From Massilia sp. H-1 (GTDB taxonomy: Bacteria > Pseudomonadota > Gammaproteobacteria > Burkholderiales > Burkholderiaceae_D): 64,000 nt of DNA. Each line of letters begins with the position of its first letter. The first letter of the stretch is position 1. Location: NCBI GenBank assembly GCA_024703915.1, contig CP087969.1, forward strand, positions 1,178,001 to 1,242,000, written 5' to 3'. Both the position numbers and the translations under genes were made by a program. The notes beneath the pieces were generated by a model. It did not search any database, was not told where the DNA came from, and worked only from the letters and a program-made list of their open reading frames with translations. Positions 34,888-46,362 of this stretch are shown in pieces.

Positions 34888-36364
34888 ATCACTACAAGAA
34901 AATGGCCGGACAGCTGATCATGATCCGCTTTCCCGGCACCGAGCTCGATGCCGCCACCGCCGATTTCCTGCGCGAGAACAGCGTGGCTGGCGTCTGCCTG
35001 TTCCGCGGGAATATGGTCAACCAGGAGCAGCTCACCCGTCTGACCTCGGACCTGCGCGCCGTGATGGGCCCCAACGCACTGATCGCCATCGACCAGGAAG
35101 GCGGCGCCGTGGTGCGTTCGACCTGGGTCCCGGCGCCGCCATCGGCCATGGGCCTGGGCGCGGCCGACGACACCGAACTGGCGCGCTCGGTCGGCGCGGC
35201 CGTCGCGCGTGCGGTCAGGGCGCTGGGCTTCAACTGGAACTTCGCGCCGGTGCTGGACCTGAACAACAACCCGGACAACCCCGTCATCGCCGAACGCTCG
35301 TTCGGCGCCGATCCGCAGCGCGCCACCGAACTGGCGCTGGCCTGGATGGCGGGCAGCGAGTCCGAGGGCGTGGCTTGCTGCGTCAAGCACTTCCCCGGCC
35401 ACGGCGATACCCATGTCGATTCGCACCGCGCGCTGCCGACCGTGAACAAGCCGCTGGCGGAGCTGGAGAACTTCGAATTCAAGCCGTTCCGGATGGCTTA
35501 AGCAACCGCGCGCCAGCCCTGATGACGGCCCACATTGTGTACCCGGCGCTGGACGACATGTACCCGGCCACCATGTCGCGCCGTATCCTGCACAACCTGC
35601 TGCGCGAGGAATGGGACTATCGCGGCGTGATCATCACCGACGGCATGGACATGCACGCCATCGCCAACACCTTCGGTCCGGGCGTGGCCGCCGTGCGCGC
35701 CCTGCTGGCCGGGGCCGACATGGTGATGGCCCTCGGTACGCCTGAAACCCAGGCCGAGACCATCGACGCCATTGCCGACGCCATTTCCTCGGGCGTGCTG
35801 CCAATGGTGGACGTCAACCGCCGCCTCGAACGCCTCGCCGCCCTGGCCGCCGCCTATCCGTGCGCCCCGCGTGAGTACATGGAAGATGCCGCCGACCGCC
35901 TGGTCATGGCGCACGCCTGGCGCCGTGGTCTGACTGCGCGCGGCAATCCGCAGCGCCCATGCCCGAGCGCGCGTGCGCCTGATTGCGCGCCAGGACGTGG
36001 TCAGCGACGGCGTGTCCGAATCGGGCGTGCTTAAGCCGCGGTGGTCGCCACCTCGCTCGGACGCCTGTACGACGTCGAGCTGGTGACCTTTGCCGACGCC
36101 GACACCTTCGACTGGAGCGCGCTGCCCGATGACGGCCGCTTCACGATCCTCGCTTCCACCTCGCGCCGCCGCTACGGCGAGAACGCGCGCGAACTGGAAG
36201 CCGGATCTGCACCTGGCGCTGTGGAACCCCTACCAGGCGCTCGACATCGCCGCCCCCGCCCTGATCACCTACGGCTTCGCCGCGCCTACCTGGACGCGGT
36301 CGACGCCTGGCTGGCAGGCACGCTGGAAGCAAACGGAAAATGCCCGGTTCCCGGGTTCGATTAA
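34884..36364 (+). CDS. Glycoside hydrolase family 3 beta-N-acetylhexosaminidase
   Basis: This is about 490 residues. The NagZ-type barrel shows [23 protein letters not shown], the His-bearing loop [14 protein letters not shown] and the nucleophile Asp in [13 protein letters not shown]. About 130 residues follow the barrel, more than in short NagZ enzymes. It probably cuts GlcNAc from chitooligosaccharides or muropeptides. No signal peptide is seen. Errors include ATGGCTTAAGCAAC at 35497 (a GCCGGC-type site), others near 35945 and 36030, and CTGAAG read CTGGAAG at 36197. It overlaps the permease stop by ATGA. Confidence 0.9.
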
Positions 36365-36379
36365 GCAAAGAGGACAGTC

Positions 36380-37691
36380 ATGACCGACATCACCAAACAA
36401 ACGCGCAGCCCGCTGGCCTGGGTTCCCAGCCTGTACTTTGCCCAGGGCCTGCCCTTCTTCGCGGTCGCGCTGGTCGCTTCTACCAGATGTTCAAGAGCAT
36501 GGGGGTCGGCAATGACGATATCGGCCACTGGACCGCGGCCATCATGTCGGCCTGGATCTTCAAGCCGTTCTGGAGTCCCTTCCTCGAACTGGCCAGCAGC
36601 AAGAAGCTGGTCGTCGTGTCGTTCCAGCTGATCGGCGGCGCATGTCTGGGCGGCGTGGCGCTGGCGCTGCACCTGCCGTTCTGGGTCGCCGCCTGCGTGA
36701 CCATGCTGACGCTGGTGGCGATCGCATCGGCCACCCATGACGTGGCCTGCGACGGCCTGTACATCTCGAGCCTGAACGAAAAGGACCAGGCCCGCTACAT
36801 GCCAGCTGGACCGGCACCTTCTTCAATGCTTAGCCGCTTCATCGCCCATGCATGGCCTGCTGCTGCTGGCCGGGCACTTCGAAAAGACGATGGGCGTCGC
36901 GTCGGCCTGGACCATCGTATTCTGCATTCTGGCGGCGATGATGATCGTCCTGGGCCTGTACAACAGCTGGGCCCTGCCGCAGGCGAGAAACGCGGTGTCG
37001 GCCAACACCAACGCGGCGACCATCGCGCGCACGCTCAAGGAAGTGATCGTCGATTACTTCAAGAAGCCGGGCATCTGGGTCGCGATCATTTTCATCATCC
37101 TGTTCCCGCGCTTGAAGCCCAGGTGCAAACCATCGGCCCGCTGTTCCTGCGCGAAAGCGCACAATCTGGGCGGCCTGGGTCTGACCACGGCCGAAGTGGG
37201 CGCCGTGTACGGCACGGTCGGCACGGTTGCCTTCATTGTCGGCAGCATCATGCGCAGGCTACTTCACATCCTGGCTTGGCCTCAAGCGCGGATCCTGGTG
37301 CTGATCCTGGCGGTCAATTTGCCGAATCTGGTGTTCTACTTCCTGTCCACCACCCTGCCGACCGACCTGACGGTGATCGGCACCGCGCTCAGCGTCGAGA
37401 TGTTCGGCTACGGCTTCGGCTTCGTCGGCCTGATCCTGTACATGATGCAGGTGGTCGCGCCCGGCAAATACCAGACGGCGCACTACGCTTTCTCGACCGG
37501 CATCATGCAGCTCGGCTTCTCGCTGTTCAAGTGGGTCAGCGGCGACATCCAGATCGCGCTCGGCTACCAGCACTTCTTCATCTGGGTCCTGTGCGCGGCG
37601 ATCCCGGTGGCGATTCTGTCGCAGATCATTCCGATGAGCGCGCGAACGCGACGCCTCCCTGCCCGATGCATCCAAAGCGATCGTGATCTGA
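36380..37691 (+). CDS. MFS transporter, AmpG-like
   Basis: This is about 435 residues and 12 helices. LAWVPSLYFAQGLPFFAVAL, with SAWIFKPFWSPFLELAS and ATHDVACDGLYISSLNEKDQ, follows the AmpG/PAT-like carrier pattern. The setting suggests import of GlcNAc or anhydromuropeptide sugars. Errors lie near 36478, 36802, 36832, 37110 and 37252, each changing frame while helices continue. AGGACA precedes ATG 36380. It ends four bases before the ABC ATPase. Confidence 0.85.
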
Positions 37692-37694
37692 ACC

Positions 37695-38799
37695 ATGGCC
37701 CAGCTGAGCCTCAGGGGCGTCACCAAGCACTACGACGACAAACAGGCCGTCATCCAGGGCATCGACCTCGATGTGCGCGACGGCGAGTTCGTGGTCTTTG
37801 TCGGCCCGTCCGGCTGCGGCAAGTCCACCCTGCTGCGCATGATCGCGGGCCTGGAAGACATCAGCGGCGGCGAACTGCACATCGGCGGCGTGCTGGCCAA
37901 TGACATCCCGCCCGCAGCAGCGCGGCCTGGCGATGGTGTTCCAGTCCTATGCCCTGTACCCGCACATGACGGTGTTCGAGAACATGGCGTTCGCGCTCAA
38001 GCTGGCCGGGCACAAGGGCGCGCAGCTGAACGACGCCGTGCAGCGCGCGGCCGCGATCCTGCAAATCACCCACCTGCTCGAACGCAAACCGAAGGAACTG
38101 TCAGGCGGCCAGCGCCAGCGCGTGGCGATCGGGCGCGCCATTGTGCGCAAGCCGGGCGTATTCCTGTTCGACGAGCCGCTCTCGAACCTGGACGCGAGCT
38201 TGCGCGTGCAGATGCGGGTGGAACTGAGCCGCCTGCACCAGGACCTGGGTTCGACCATGATCTACGTGACCCACGACCAGGTGGAGGCGATGACGCTGGG
38301 CGAGCGCATTGTCGTCATCAACGGCGGGCGCATCGAGCAGGCTTAAGACGCCGCACGAACTGTACAACCGTCCCGCCAACCTGTTCGTGGCCGGTTTTCT
38401 GGGTGCGCCAAAGATGAATTTCATTCCGGCCCAGGTGGCGCAGGTGGTCGGCGCGCGCATCGTCGTGCGCCTGCCCGACGGGACCCAGCTCACGCCCGAC
38501 GTCGACGCTTAAGCAGCGCTTGCGTGGGCGACCAGGTCACGCTCGGCATCCGCCCGGAACATATGGCCGCGGGCGATACGCTCGCGCTCACGGTCGCCCA
38601 TGCCGAATACCTGGGCGACCAGACCGTGGCCTACACGACCATGAACGGCGAACCGTCGCTGATCGCGGTGAAGCTGGCCCCCCAACTGGCACCGCCTGCG
38701 CCCGGCAGCCGACTGGGCGTGCAGCTGCCGCCGCAGCACTGCCATTTGTTCGATGCGGCGGGCGCCGCCTTCTTACATCCAGTTACCAATATGCATTGA
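37695..38799 (+). CDS. ABC sugar transporter ATPase (UgpC/MsmK type)
   Basis: This is about 368 residues. Walker A is GPSGCGKST, the signature [14 protein letters not shown], Walker [14 protein letters not shown] and the switch VTHDQ. A C-terminal TOBE-like domain follows ([25 protein letters not shown]). It energises the permeases above and may serve several sugar importers. Errors: an indel near 37916, GCCGGC read GCTTAAG at 38341, and GCTTAAGC at 38508. It is the last gene of the run that starts at 28200. Confidence 0.93.
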
Positions 38800-38954
38800 A
38801 TCCAGGACGTGCGTTTGCCGTTTATGTGACAATATGCCCTTCGTCCCGCCAGCGAGAGCTGCCGGGTATCAATGTTGCCGAATAACATGTCCACTGCAGG
38901 CGGGGCTGCCGCGTTAAGCACGTACCCGCCGTAATGACTCTTAAAGGATTGTCC

Positions 38955-40258
38955 ATGTCCCAGTTCCGTCTCGCCCGCATCAGTTTGCTGTTGGCCGCCA
39001 TTGGCCTCAACGCAGCTCCCGCCCTGCTCACCAGCGCCCACGCTCAGGATAAGGCCGCCGCGCCTGCCGTGAAAAAGGACAATTCCCTGCGCCCGGAAAT
39101 TTACAAACTGGTTGGCACCGAGAAGATCAAGGAACTGATCCTGGCGAAAAAGTGGATGAGGCGCAAGCCCTGATCACGGCCGCCGAAGCCGTACCGAACC
39201 GCACGCCGTTCGAGAACTACTTCATCAACAGCATCAAGATTCCGCTCGGTTACGCGTCCAACAATGACAAGATGCGCAACGACGCCATGGAATACGCGAT
39301 CGCCTCCGGCTTCCTGGAAAAGAAGGACATCGAAGACTTCCTGATGAAGATCGCCAACGGCTACTACAACGCCAAGGATTATCCGAAAGCCGTTGAAGCC
39401 TTCAAGCGCTACCAGAAGGAAAGCAGCACCCCGGAGAAAGCCAACCAGGGTCTGATCCGTTCCTACTACTTCAGCAACGACATGGCCAACACCCAGGCCG
39501 AGCTGGAAAAGAACATCGCCGCCGCCGAAGCCGCGGGCAAAACCCCGGGCGACGAAGAACTGCGCATGCTGGCCAACGTATTCGAGCGTTCGAAAGACAA
39601 GGTCGCCTACGGCAAGGTCATCGACAAGCTGCTGGTCTACTACCCGACCCCGGATTTCTGGGCCTACTCGCTGCAAGTGCTGAACAACCGCAAGGGCTTC
39701 GATGACCGCCTGCTGCGCCTGGACTACTACCGTCTGCTGACCGTGACGAGCAAAGGCTTGAACGCCGAACAGATCGGCGAATACGTCGAACAGGCACTGC
39801 AGTCCGCCTCCTTCGCGGAAGCGAAAAAGGTCATGGACAAGGGCTACGAGAGCGGCGTGATGGGCCAGGGCGCCGACGCGTCCAAGCACAAGCAGCTGCG
39901 CGACAAGGTCAACAAGGCAGCCGCCGAAGATGCCGCCACCATCGGCAACGGCGAAGCTTGCGCCAGCAAGGCCAAGACCGGCCAGCCGCTGGTCAACCTG
40001 GGCTTCACCTATGTGACGATGGACCAGTTCGACAAAGGCATCGACCTGATGCACAAGGGGATCGCCAAGGGCGGCCTCAAAGCAGCCAAGGAAGTCGAAC
40101 TGCGCCTGGGTATCGCTTACGCGATGGCCGGTAACAAGGCGGAAGCCGTGAAGATTTTCGACGGCCTCAAAGGCACGCCGGATATCGTCGGCGACCTGGC
40201 TCGCTACTGGATCATCTACGTGAACGGTCCGAAGGGCGCACCCGTTGCCAAAGCCTAG
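38955..40258 (+). CDS. Exported TPR-like repeat protein
   Basis: This is 434 residues with a signal peptide (ISLLLAAIGLNAAPALLTSAHA). Helical repeats of TPR type follow (NGYYNAKDYPKAVEAFKRYQ, PLVNLGFTYVTMDQFDKGID, LRLGIAYAMAGNKAEAVKIF). TPR proteins scaffold other proteins, here in the periplasm. No enzyme motif is seen. ATG 38955 follows AAAGGA by seven bases. A single indel near 39155 splits the first 70 residues from the rest. It has its own promoter gap of 155 bases, so its link to the sugar cluster is uncertain. Confidence 0.85.
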
Positions 40259-40284
40259 CTGATTCAGCTGTTCGTCTCTGGAAA

Positions 40285-40318
40285 AGCGGTTCCCGGCTTC
40301 GGCCGGGGCCGCTTTTTC
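40285..40318. terminator. Rho-independent terminator between converging genes
   Basis: AGCGGTTCCCGGC-TTC-GGCCGGGGCCGCT forms an imperfect stem followed by TTTTT. It serves the TPR gene. A short A-run on its left may also help end the GH18 transcript. Confidence 0.85.
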
Positions 40319-40319
40319 A

Positions 40320-41260
40320 TTAAGGGGCGGTAAAGGCTTTGTGGTACGCCATCGGTTCCGATGGCGTCGTTGAACACACCGCAACCGCACCCGTTTCCGG
40401 CTTGGCGCACGGCTTGTCCCGGTCGAACGACCAGAAATGCAGCCCCGCCAGTTTCATCGACTTGACCGCCTTGCCCAGCAGACGCGCGTCGTCCAGCGTG
40501 AACACGTTCGAGATCACATCGTTCACCCCGATCATCGGGGTCAGTTCGATCTGCGCGTACGGCACCTTGTATTTGCGGTGCACGCTTTGCGCCGCCTGGA
40601 TCGCCGACTTGCCCATGTCGCAGTGGCCCGCCTTGTTGACGACGCAGCTCGCCGGTTCACCCGGTCCGTAATCCATCACCATCAGATTGAGCGTGAACCC
40701 GCGCACTTCATGGCGGCGCAGCGTCGCCAGTACCGTCTCGCCCTGCTTGTTCAGACTCTTGCCGCTGCCGTCGGACGCCGCGTGCGTGGCCACGGTAAAG
40801 CTGTAGCGCAGATGCGGGCGCTTTGCCTGCGCCGCCTTGATGCGGCGGATCAGCGAGTCCAGCTGCTCCGGGGTCTGCCCTTCCTCAATATCAAAATCGA
40901 AGCCGATCAGACGCTGCGATTCGTACCTGCGAATGAAGGCTTCCATGCCCTCGTCGGTCGCGCAGGTAAAGACGGCGCCCTGCCCACCGGTCGATACAAG
41001 ATAGTCCACGCGCAGGCATTGAAGGCGGCCACGTTGGCAGTGGCGATCTGCTCCGCGGTTTCTTCGCCCCAGCGCTTGGCGCCGCACTCGCCGCTGGCGA
41101 AGGCCCAGGTCAGCGCCCCCGGCGCGATCACGCGCTTGCCATCGACGATGTAGGGCGCGCTTTGCGCCAGGTGCTTGTAGGGGCTGTAGATAAAGCGCGG
41201 CGCTTCGGCCGCGCTGGCGCAACCGGCGATTGCGAGCAAAGCGAAAACAAGTTGTTTCAT
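40320..41260 (-). CDS. Glycoside hydrolase family 18 chitinase-like protein
   Basis: This is about 312 residues. MKQLVFALLAIAGC looks like a lipoprotein signal. The barrel shows GALTWAFASGECG and the GH18 catalytic line IGFDFDIEEG, matching DxxDxDxE with the catalytic Glu. YSFTVATHAASDG and FTLNLMVMDYGPGE follow. It would cleave chitin chains, probably anchored at the outer membrane. One indel region near 41015 is repaired. It overlaps the cupin-like gene as ATGA. Confidence 0.88.
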
Positions 41261-42226
41261 GTTGGTCTGCCCCTGGAAAGGACGCCGCGCTTGTGCTCGG
41301 GAATATGCTCGCCCGGGTCGACAGCGGCGTCGAAAACATAGTGCTGGAAGATGGACGCCCAGGCGCTGCGCTGCTCGGGCGGAAGATCGCGCAGGTTCTG
41401 CATGCAGCTCACCAGCGATTCGAACGGGCTCGGTCCGGTGGACGAGCGCCACCAGTAATTGACGAGGATATTCAGGATGCCGGTCGACTGCACGTGATGC
41501 CACCACAGCGTCGGAATGTACAGCGCGTCGCCCGGGGCCAGATCGGCCACCTGCGCGTGCGCCAGCGCTTCGCGGAATTTCGGAAACCGTTCAAAGTCGG
41601 GCGCGTTGAAGTCGACCATGCTGATCGGCGTGGGCGTGGGCGCGTAGTCGAGCGGGCCGATATACAGATTGCCCACCTGCTCGGGCGGGAACAGCGTGAA
41701 GCGCCGCTTGCTTAAGCAACCACGCAAGCGATGTTGTTCGATTCGTCGAAGTGGGCTAGAACGTCGTGATGGTATTTCCCAGCCAGATGCGCGGACGGAT
41801 TGCCGGATCGAGGAAGGGAATCACATTATCCTGCGCAAAGCGCGGCAGGCATTCGTCGATCACCGCGCTCTGCACCGCCACCGAGGGCGGATCGGGAAAC
41901 TGCGAGTAGCGCGCCAGCTGTTCGATGACGGCCGATACCGGCAGCTTGCGGCGCGCGAAATTGAAGCCGTTCATGTCGGGCTGATAGAACAGGCGGCCCT
42001 TCTCGGATGCGGCGGCCAGCAGCGCGTCCACCGGGTGGCCGCTGTCGCGCGATCAGGTAATTGCAGATGCCTTCCGGTGCGCCCTGCCCCAGCCCGACGG
42101 TTAGCCAGTGGCGCACGAAGCCGCGCAGGATGGCTTAAGCTTGTGGGAACCGAGGATCTGGTTGCGGAAGGTGGGTTCGTCCACGTCGTGCCATTCGGTC
42201 ACGTGGTTTGGCGTCGTCGTTGTCAT
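41257..42226 (-). CDS. Cupin-like (JmjC-related) domain protein
   Basis: This is about 320 residues. FYQPDMNGFNFARRKLPVSA, PRIWLGNT, AHFDESNNIACVVAGKRRFTLFPP and APGDALYIPTLWWHHVQS form a double-stranded beta-helix. H-x-D (AHFDE) and the later His (WWHHV) are the likely metal ligands. Such proteins often sit next to TonB receptors in carbohydrate loci. The reaction is unknown. GCCGGC is read GCTTAAGC at 41711, and indels occur near 41757, 42043 and 42125. It lies between the receptor and GH18 on the same strand. Confidence 0.85.
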
Positions 42227-42242
42227 GGTCCGATTCTGTCAT

Positions 42243-42281
42243 AAAAAAACCCGCCAGGGCAGAAGCGGCCGTGGCGGGTCG
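42243..42281 (-). terminator. Rho-independent terminator of the TonB receptor gene
   Basis: Stem ACCCGCCA/TGGCGGGT has seven A residues on its left side, which act as the U-tract on the minus strand. Confidence 0.85.
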
Positions 42282-42305
42282 GAGATGACACTGTGCGAGT
42301 ACGTC

Positions 42306-45095
42306 TTAGTATTTCAGACGCAGACCTGCGTAGTACTGCGCGCCGTTCGAGTAGAAGCGGCCTGGCTGATCCTTGTTGTACACGTAGTTCTTCAGGATCG
42401 GATTGTTCATGTTCTGGCCGCTGATGCTCAGGGTCAGGTTTTTGCTGAACGAGTAGTTGAAGGACATCGACAACTGGCCCACAGCATCCTGGTACAGCGG
42501 CGTGCCGCGGTCCTGGGCTGCCAGGTAGGACGAGCGCCATGCGTAGCCGATACGTGCATTCCACTTGGCGGTCTCGAAGAAGGCGCTTGACGTTAGCCGT
42601 CACTTTCGACGCGCCCAGCATGTCGCATGGCGACGACGACGTTGCCGTCTGCATCGCAGGGCAGGAGCCGAAGGCTTGCTTGGAATCGGCCAGCGTCAGG
42701 TTGCCGTCCAGGCCAAAGCCTGCACCGAGCGGGACCTGTGCCGCGAACTCGGCGCCCTTGATGCTGGCGCGGACGTTGACCGGCGACGTGATCGAGTACT
42801 GTGCAAAGACCGGGCTGCCCGACTGCTCCGAAGCGCGGCTGTCGATGAAGGTGCCGGTCGACACGCCGTAGCCGACGTAGTCATGCAGGTCCATGTAGAA
42901 CAGGCCAGCCGATACCAGGGCGCGCGGTGCGTAGTACCACTGCACGGTCGCGTCGATGTTGTTCGAGATGACAGGCTGCAGTTTCGCGTTACCGCCGTTA
43001 CCGGTGTGGGTTTCGTCGGTCAGGCTCACGGTGCCACCCAGCGCGCCGAAGTCAGGACGCGACATGGTGCGCGACACGCCGAAGCGGGCCACGATGTCCT
43101 TGTTCACGTCGAGCTTCAGATTGAAGCTAGGCAGAACCTTGGTGTGGTTGTTTTCGATCGAGGTCTGCTGAACGAAACCGCCCCATGGATAGGCTTAAGC
43201 AGGTTCGCGCCCGGTACCTGGTTCGGTACGATCTGGTAGCCGTTCGAGGTGCCTTCAGTACGTACTACGCGCACGCCGACGTTACCGCTCCAGCCGTCGC
43301 CTTCCATGTCGCCCGAGACGTACATCGCCTTGGTCTTTTCCTTCAGCGAACATCTCGCTGTAGTAGGTGCGCGAGATGTCGCGGTTCGAGTGCAGGTCGC
43401 CCCATGCTTGCAGGATGCCGCGGTCGAGCTGCCATACATTGCGCAGGGAAGTCGCCACCGAGGTCGCTGGCGAAGTCGGACGGGTAAGTGGTACCGTTCC
43501 AGGCCGGATTGGTATTGGCGGTGCCAGGTTCGGTATTGGCCCAGTTCGGACCCTGGGCAACGGTGAAGTTGCTGCGGTCGTGGTCGGTGCCGCGCAGGCC
43601 GAACTTGATCACGTTCATCGGGCCCATGTCGACGCGGTATTCGGCGTCGATCTGTGCGTAGGTCTCTTCATCGCTGGTGGTCGCTGGCGACAGGCCGAAC
43701 ACCCAGTCCAGGATGGTGCCGGTGAAGACAGCCTGATTCCCGGCTGGGAACTTGACGGTCGCCGGGTTGCCCAGGCCGTTCAGCTGGTAGCTGACGCCGG
43801 TGTTGTTGATGTCGCCTTCATACACGCCTTGCGACGGGGTCGCGCCGGTGCCGCGGGTCTTGCTTAGCCTGGCCGCGAATGGTGAAGTTGTCGTTGAAGC
43901 GGTACTTGAAGGCCAGATCCAGGAAGTCGGACTTGGCGTAAGCGCCTTCACGGACGATGTCATCGACGATACCGTAGCGCAGTGGCGCCTGTGCGGTGCC
44001 TTGGTTGGCCCAGCTGGCCGACGTCAGCGTGCCGTTGCGCACCGTGTAGCTGTCAGGGGCGACGCCGCCGCCGAGTACACCGTTGCCGAGCATGTCGGTC
44101 ATGAAGTTACGGTTGTAGTTCGATGCGGTCAGCTTGGAGCTGAAGAAGGTCGCTTCCGCCGAGAAGTCGCGCGATGGCTTGAACTGTGCCGTCACCAGGC
44201 CGCCCTTGCGCTCGCGTTCCTGTTCGAACAGGGACGAACCGATCAGGCGTGGGTACCAGACATTGGCCAGGTCAGGATGGGCGTTGGCGATCGTGCTGGT
44301 CGGCGAGATCTGGGTCCACTGCAGCAGTTCCTGACCGTCGCGGCGCAGGCTGCGCTTCTCGGAGAAGCCTTGCAGCATGACGCCGAAGGTGCTGGCATCG
44401 TTCTTCCAGTTGACCAGGGCGCTGAACTGCGGATCGGTCTTGCTTAGCCAGGGTCGAATGAACGGCCTGGATCGAGGCTTCGAACGAGAGCGGTTCCTTG
44501 AAGTCCAGCGGGTGACGGGTCATCACGTCGACGGTACCGGCGACGCCGCCTTCAACCAGATCGGCGGTCGGGCTCTTACGCACCACGACCTGGCCGACGA
44601 TTTCCGATGGCAGCAGCGAGTAGCTGGCGCTGCGGCCGACGGCGCCGCCAACCTGGTCCAGAACGAACCAGTCGCCCGACGAGATGGCGTGGCCGTTGAT
44701 GACGGTCTGGGTCAGGCTAGGCGCGGTACCGCGCAGGCTGACGCGGTCGTTTTCGTCGAAGCCGCCGGAACCGGCAGCCGAGGAACTGATATTCACACCA
44801 GGCAGGCGCTGCAGCGAGTCGGCGACGTTCTTGTCAGGCATCTTGCCCACGTCTTCGGCGGTGATCACCTCGACGTTGGCTGCGGCATTGCGCTTGACCG
44901 ACAGCGACTGCTGCAGCGACGCGCGAATACCAGTCACGATGATCGTTTCCGGTTCTTTCTGTTCGACCTGCTGGGCTTGAGCCTAAGCATCGCCACGCTC
45001 AATACCAGCAAGGCAGATGCTGCCGCCACTGGCGTCAGACGGTTGATGCCCTGCTTGCTTGCTTGCTTGCCAACTGCTGCCTGATTCTGCTTCAT
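42306..45095 (-). CDS. TonB-dependent outer-membrane receptor
   Basis: This is about 925 residues. After the signal region come a TonB-box-like segment (PETIIVTGIRASLQQSLSVK) and the plug (VITAEDVGKMPDKNVADSLQ, RLPGVNI). A long barrel ends NGAQYYAGLRLKY with the usual terminal aromatic. The GTAPSLTQTVINGHAISSGD stretch is typical of Xanthomonas/Caulobacter-type sugar receptors. It probably imports chitooligosaccharides. At least eight errors break it, several at GCCGGC sites (43193, 43863, 44443, 44983). The 5' end carries an AAGC tetranucleotide run at 45053-45070. Confidence 0.93.
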
Positions 45096-45440
45096 ATTTC
45101 CCCCTTGGATTGTTCGGCTTCCTTGTTAAAGCCTGTTCGTTTTCGTCACCACCACTCTGTCGAATTGGTACAACCACCTCTAAAACCAATCTAACGCCAA
45201 TATACTACTGTTTAATACCAGAACACTACCAATTTAGATATTATTTTTGTATGTACGCGCTGTTTCATGGGAGAGAAATGCGTATTGCGCCAAGTGGTCT
45301 GGTCGGAGCGACATTGTTGAAAGCACATCCAAGGGCAAAATGCTGCTGCTGGTCTTTTTGGTATTATCGGTTCCGGCAATCCGGCGGTTTGACCAGTGTG
45401 GCAAACACGCACCACTTTTTGAAAATGAAGGCGTATTGGT
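45096..45440. promoter_or_regulatory. Divergent regulatory region between TonB receptor and gntR
   Basis: This is an AT-rich gap of 345 bases with no gene. It contains TGGTACAACCA at 45166 (an inverted TGGT-N3-ACCA) and TACCAGAACACTACCA at 45216-45231. The latter has the TACCA-N6-TACC spacing found before the 28.2k operon. Several TTGG/CCAA half-sites lie around. The most likely use is GntR control of the receptor, on sequence grounds only. Confidence 0.55.
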
Positions 45441-46178
45441 ATGACTTCTCTTGCCACGATCATGGAAAACCTGGCCCAGACAAGCAGCCTGCCGCTGTAT
45501 CAGCAGCTGCAGCGGGCCCTGCGCGAAGCCATCGACAAACGGATTTTCGGCCCGGACGAAGCGCTGCTTAAGCCGAGCGCCAGCTGGCCACCGATCTGGC
45601 CATTTCGCGCATTACCGTGCGCAAGGCGATCGACGGCCTGGTCGGCGAAGGCTTGCTGGTACGGCGCCCCGGTTCGGGCAACTTCATCAATACCAGGATT
45701 GAAAAGAACTTCGCCAAGCTCACTTCCTTCTCGGAAGACATGCGGGCACGCGGACGCACGCCGCGCAGCGTGTGGCTCAAGCGCTCCGAGGGGACCGTGA
45801 CGCCGGAAGAAGCGCTGCGGCTGCGCTTATCGCCGGGTGCGCCCGTGTACCGCTTCAACCGGATTCGCTATGCCGATGAGATTCCGATGTGCCTGGAGTA
45901 CGCCACCATCGTCGCCTCCGCCCTGCCGACGCTCGAGACGGTCGGCATTTCCATGTACGAAGCGCTGGAAGACACGGGCAACCGCCCGGTGCGCGCTGCA
46001 GCGGCTGTCGGCCATCTTGCTCAATGCCGAGCAAGCCAAGCTGCTGCAATCGAAAGAAGGCGACGCGGGCTTGTGTGTCGAGCGGCTGGGCTTTTGCGCG
46101 ATGGACGGGCGGTGGAATTTTGCCGCTCTTACTTCCAGGGGCGACATGTATGACTTTGTGGCCGAGCTCAGCTCTTGA
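45441..46178 (+). CDS. GntR/HutC family regulator, second copy
   Basis: This is about 245 residues. The wHTH reads LPAERQLATDLAISRITVRK and GLLVRRPGSGNFINTRI. The UTRA domain has LTSFSEDMRARGR and ends MYDFVAELSS. It is clearly related to the 29070 protein. It is divergent from the TonB receptor, so it probably controls that gene. GCCGGC is read GCTTAAGC at 45567, with further indels near 45995 and 46110. ATG 45441 is used. An alternative lies at 45462. Confidence 0.88.
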
Positions 46179-46227
46179 ATCCTCGCAGAGACAGTCACTT
46201 TAGCAACGCAAGCGCAGGAGAGCAGAC

Positions 46228-46362
46228 ATGAGCTTTTTCGAAATCAAAGCAACACTGATGAACTTCCTTCCGTTCTATCACGTGGATCTTCCAGTTGATC
46301 TCATCCCGAAAGAACTTGCCTACGTCGAGTTCAGCCAAGGGCGCAATGCTGACAAGCATTAA
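46228..46362 (+). CDS. Possible small protein of 44 residues
   Basis: ATG 46228 lies eight bases after AGGAGA, a good ribosome site, and the frame runs to TAA 46360. It reads MSFFEIKATLMNFLPFYHVD, then LIPKELAYVEFSQG. No family is recognised. It lies 49 bases after the second gntR in the same direction. It may be real or a remnant of a longer gene. Confidence 0.4.
   Translation: MSFFEIKATLMNFLPFYHVDLPVDLIPKELAYVEFSQGRNADKH

Noticed and set aside
28200..38799. Phosphotransferase-type GlcNAc uptake
   Set aside because: No EIIC/EIIB or HPr-like sequence is seen. The cluster has ABC and MFS carriers and a kinase instead.
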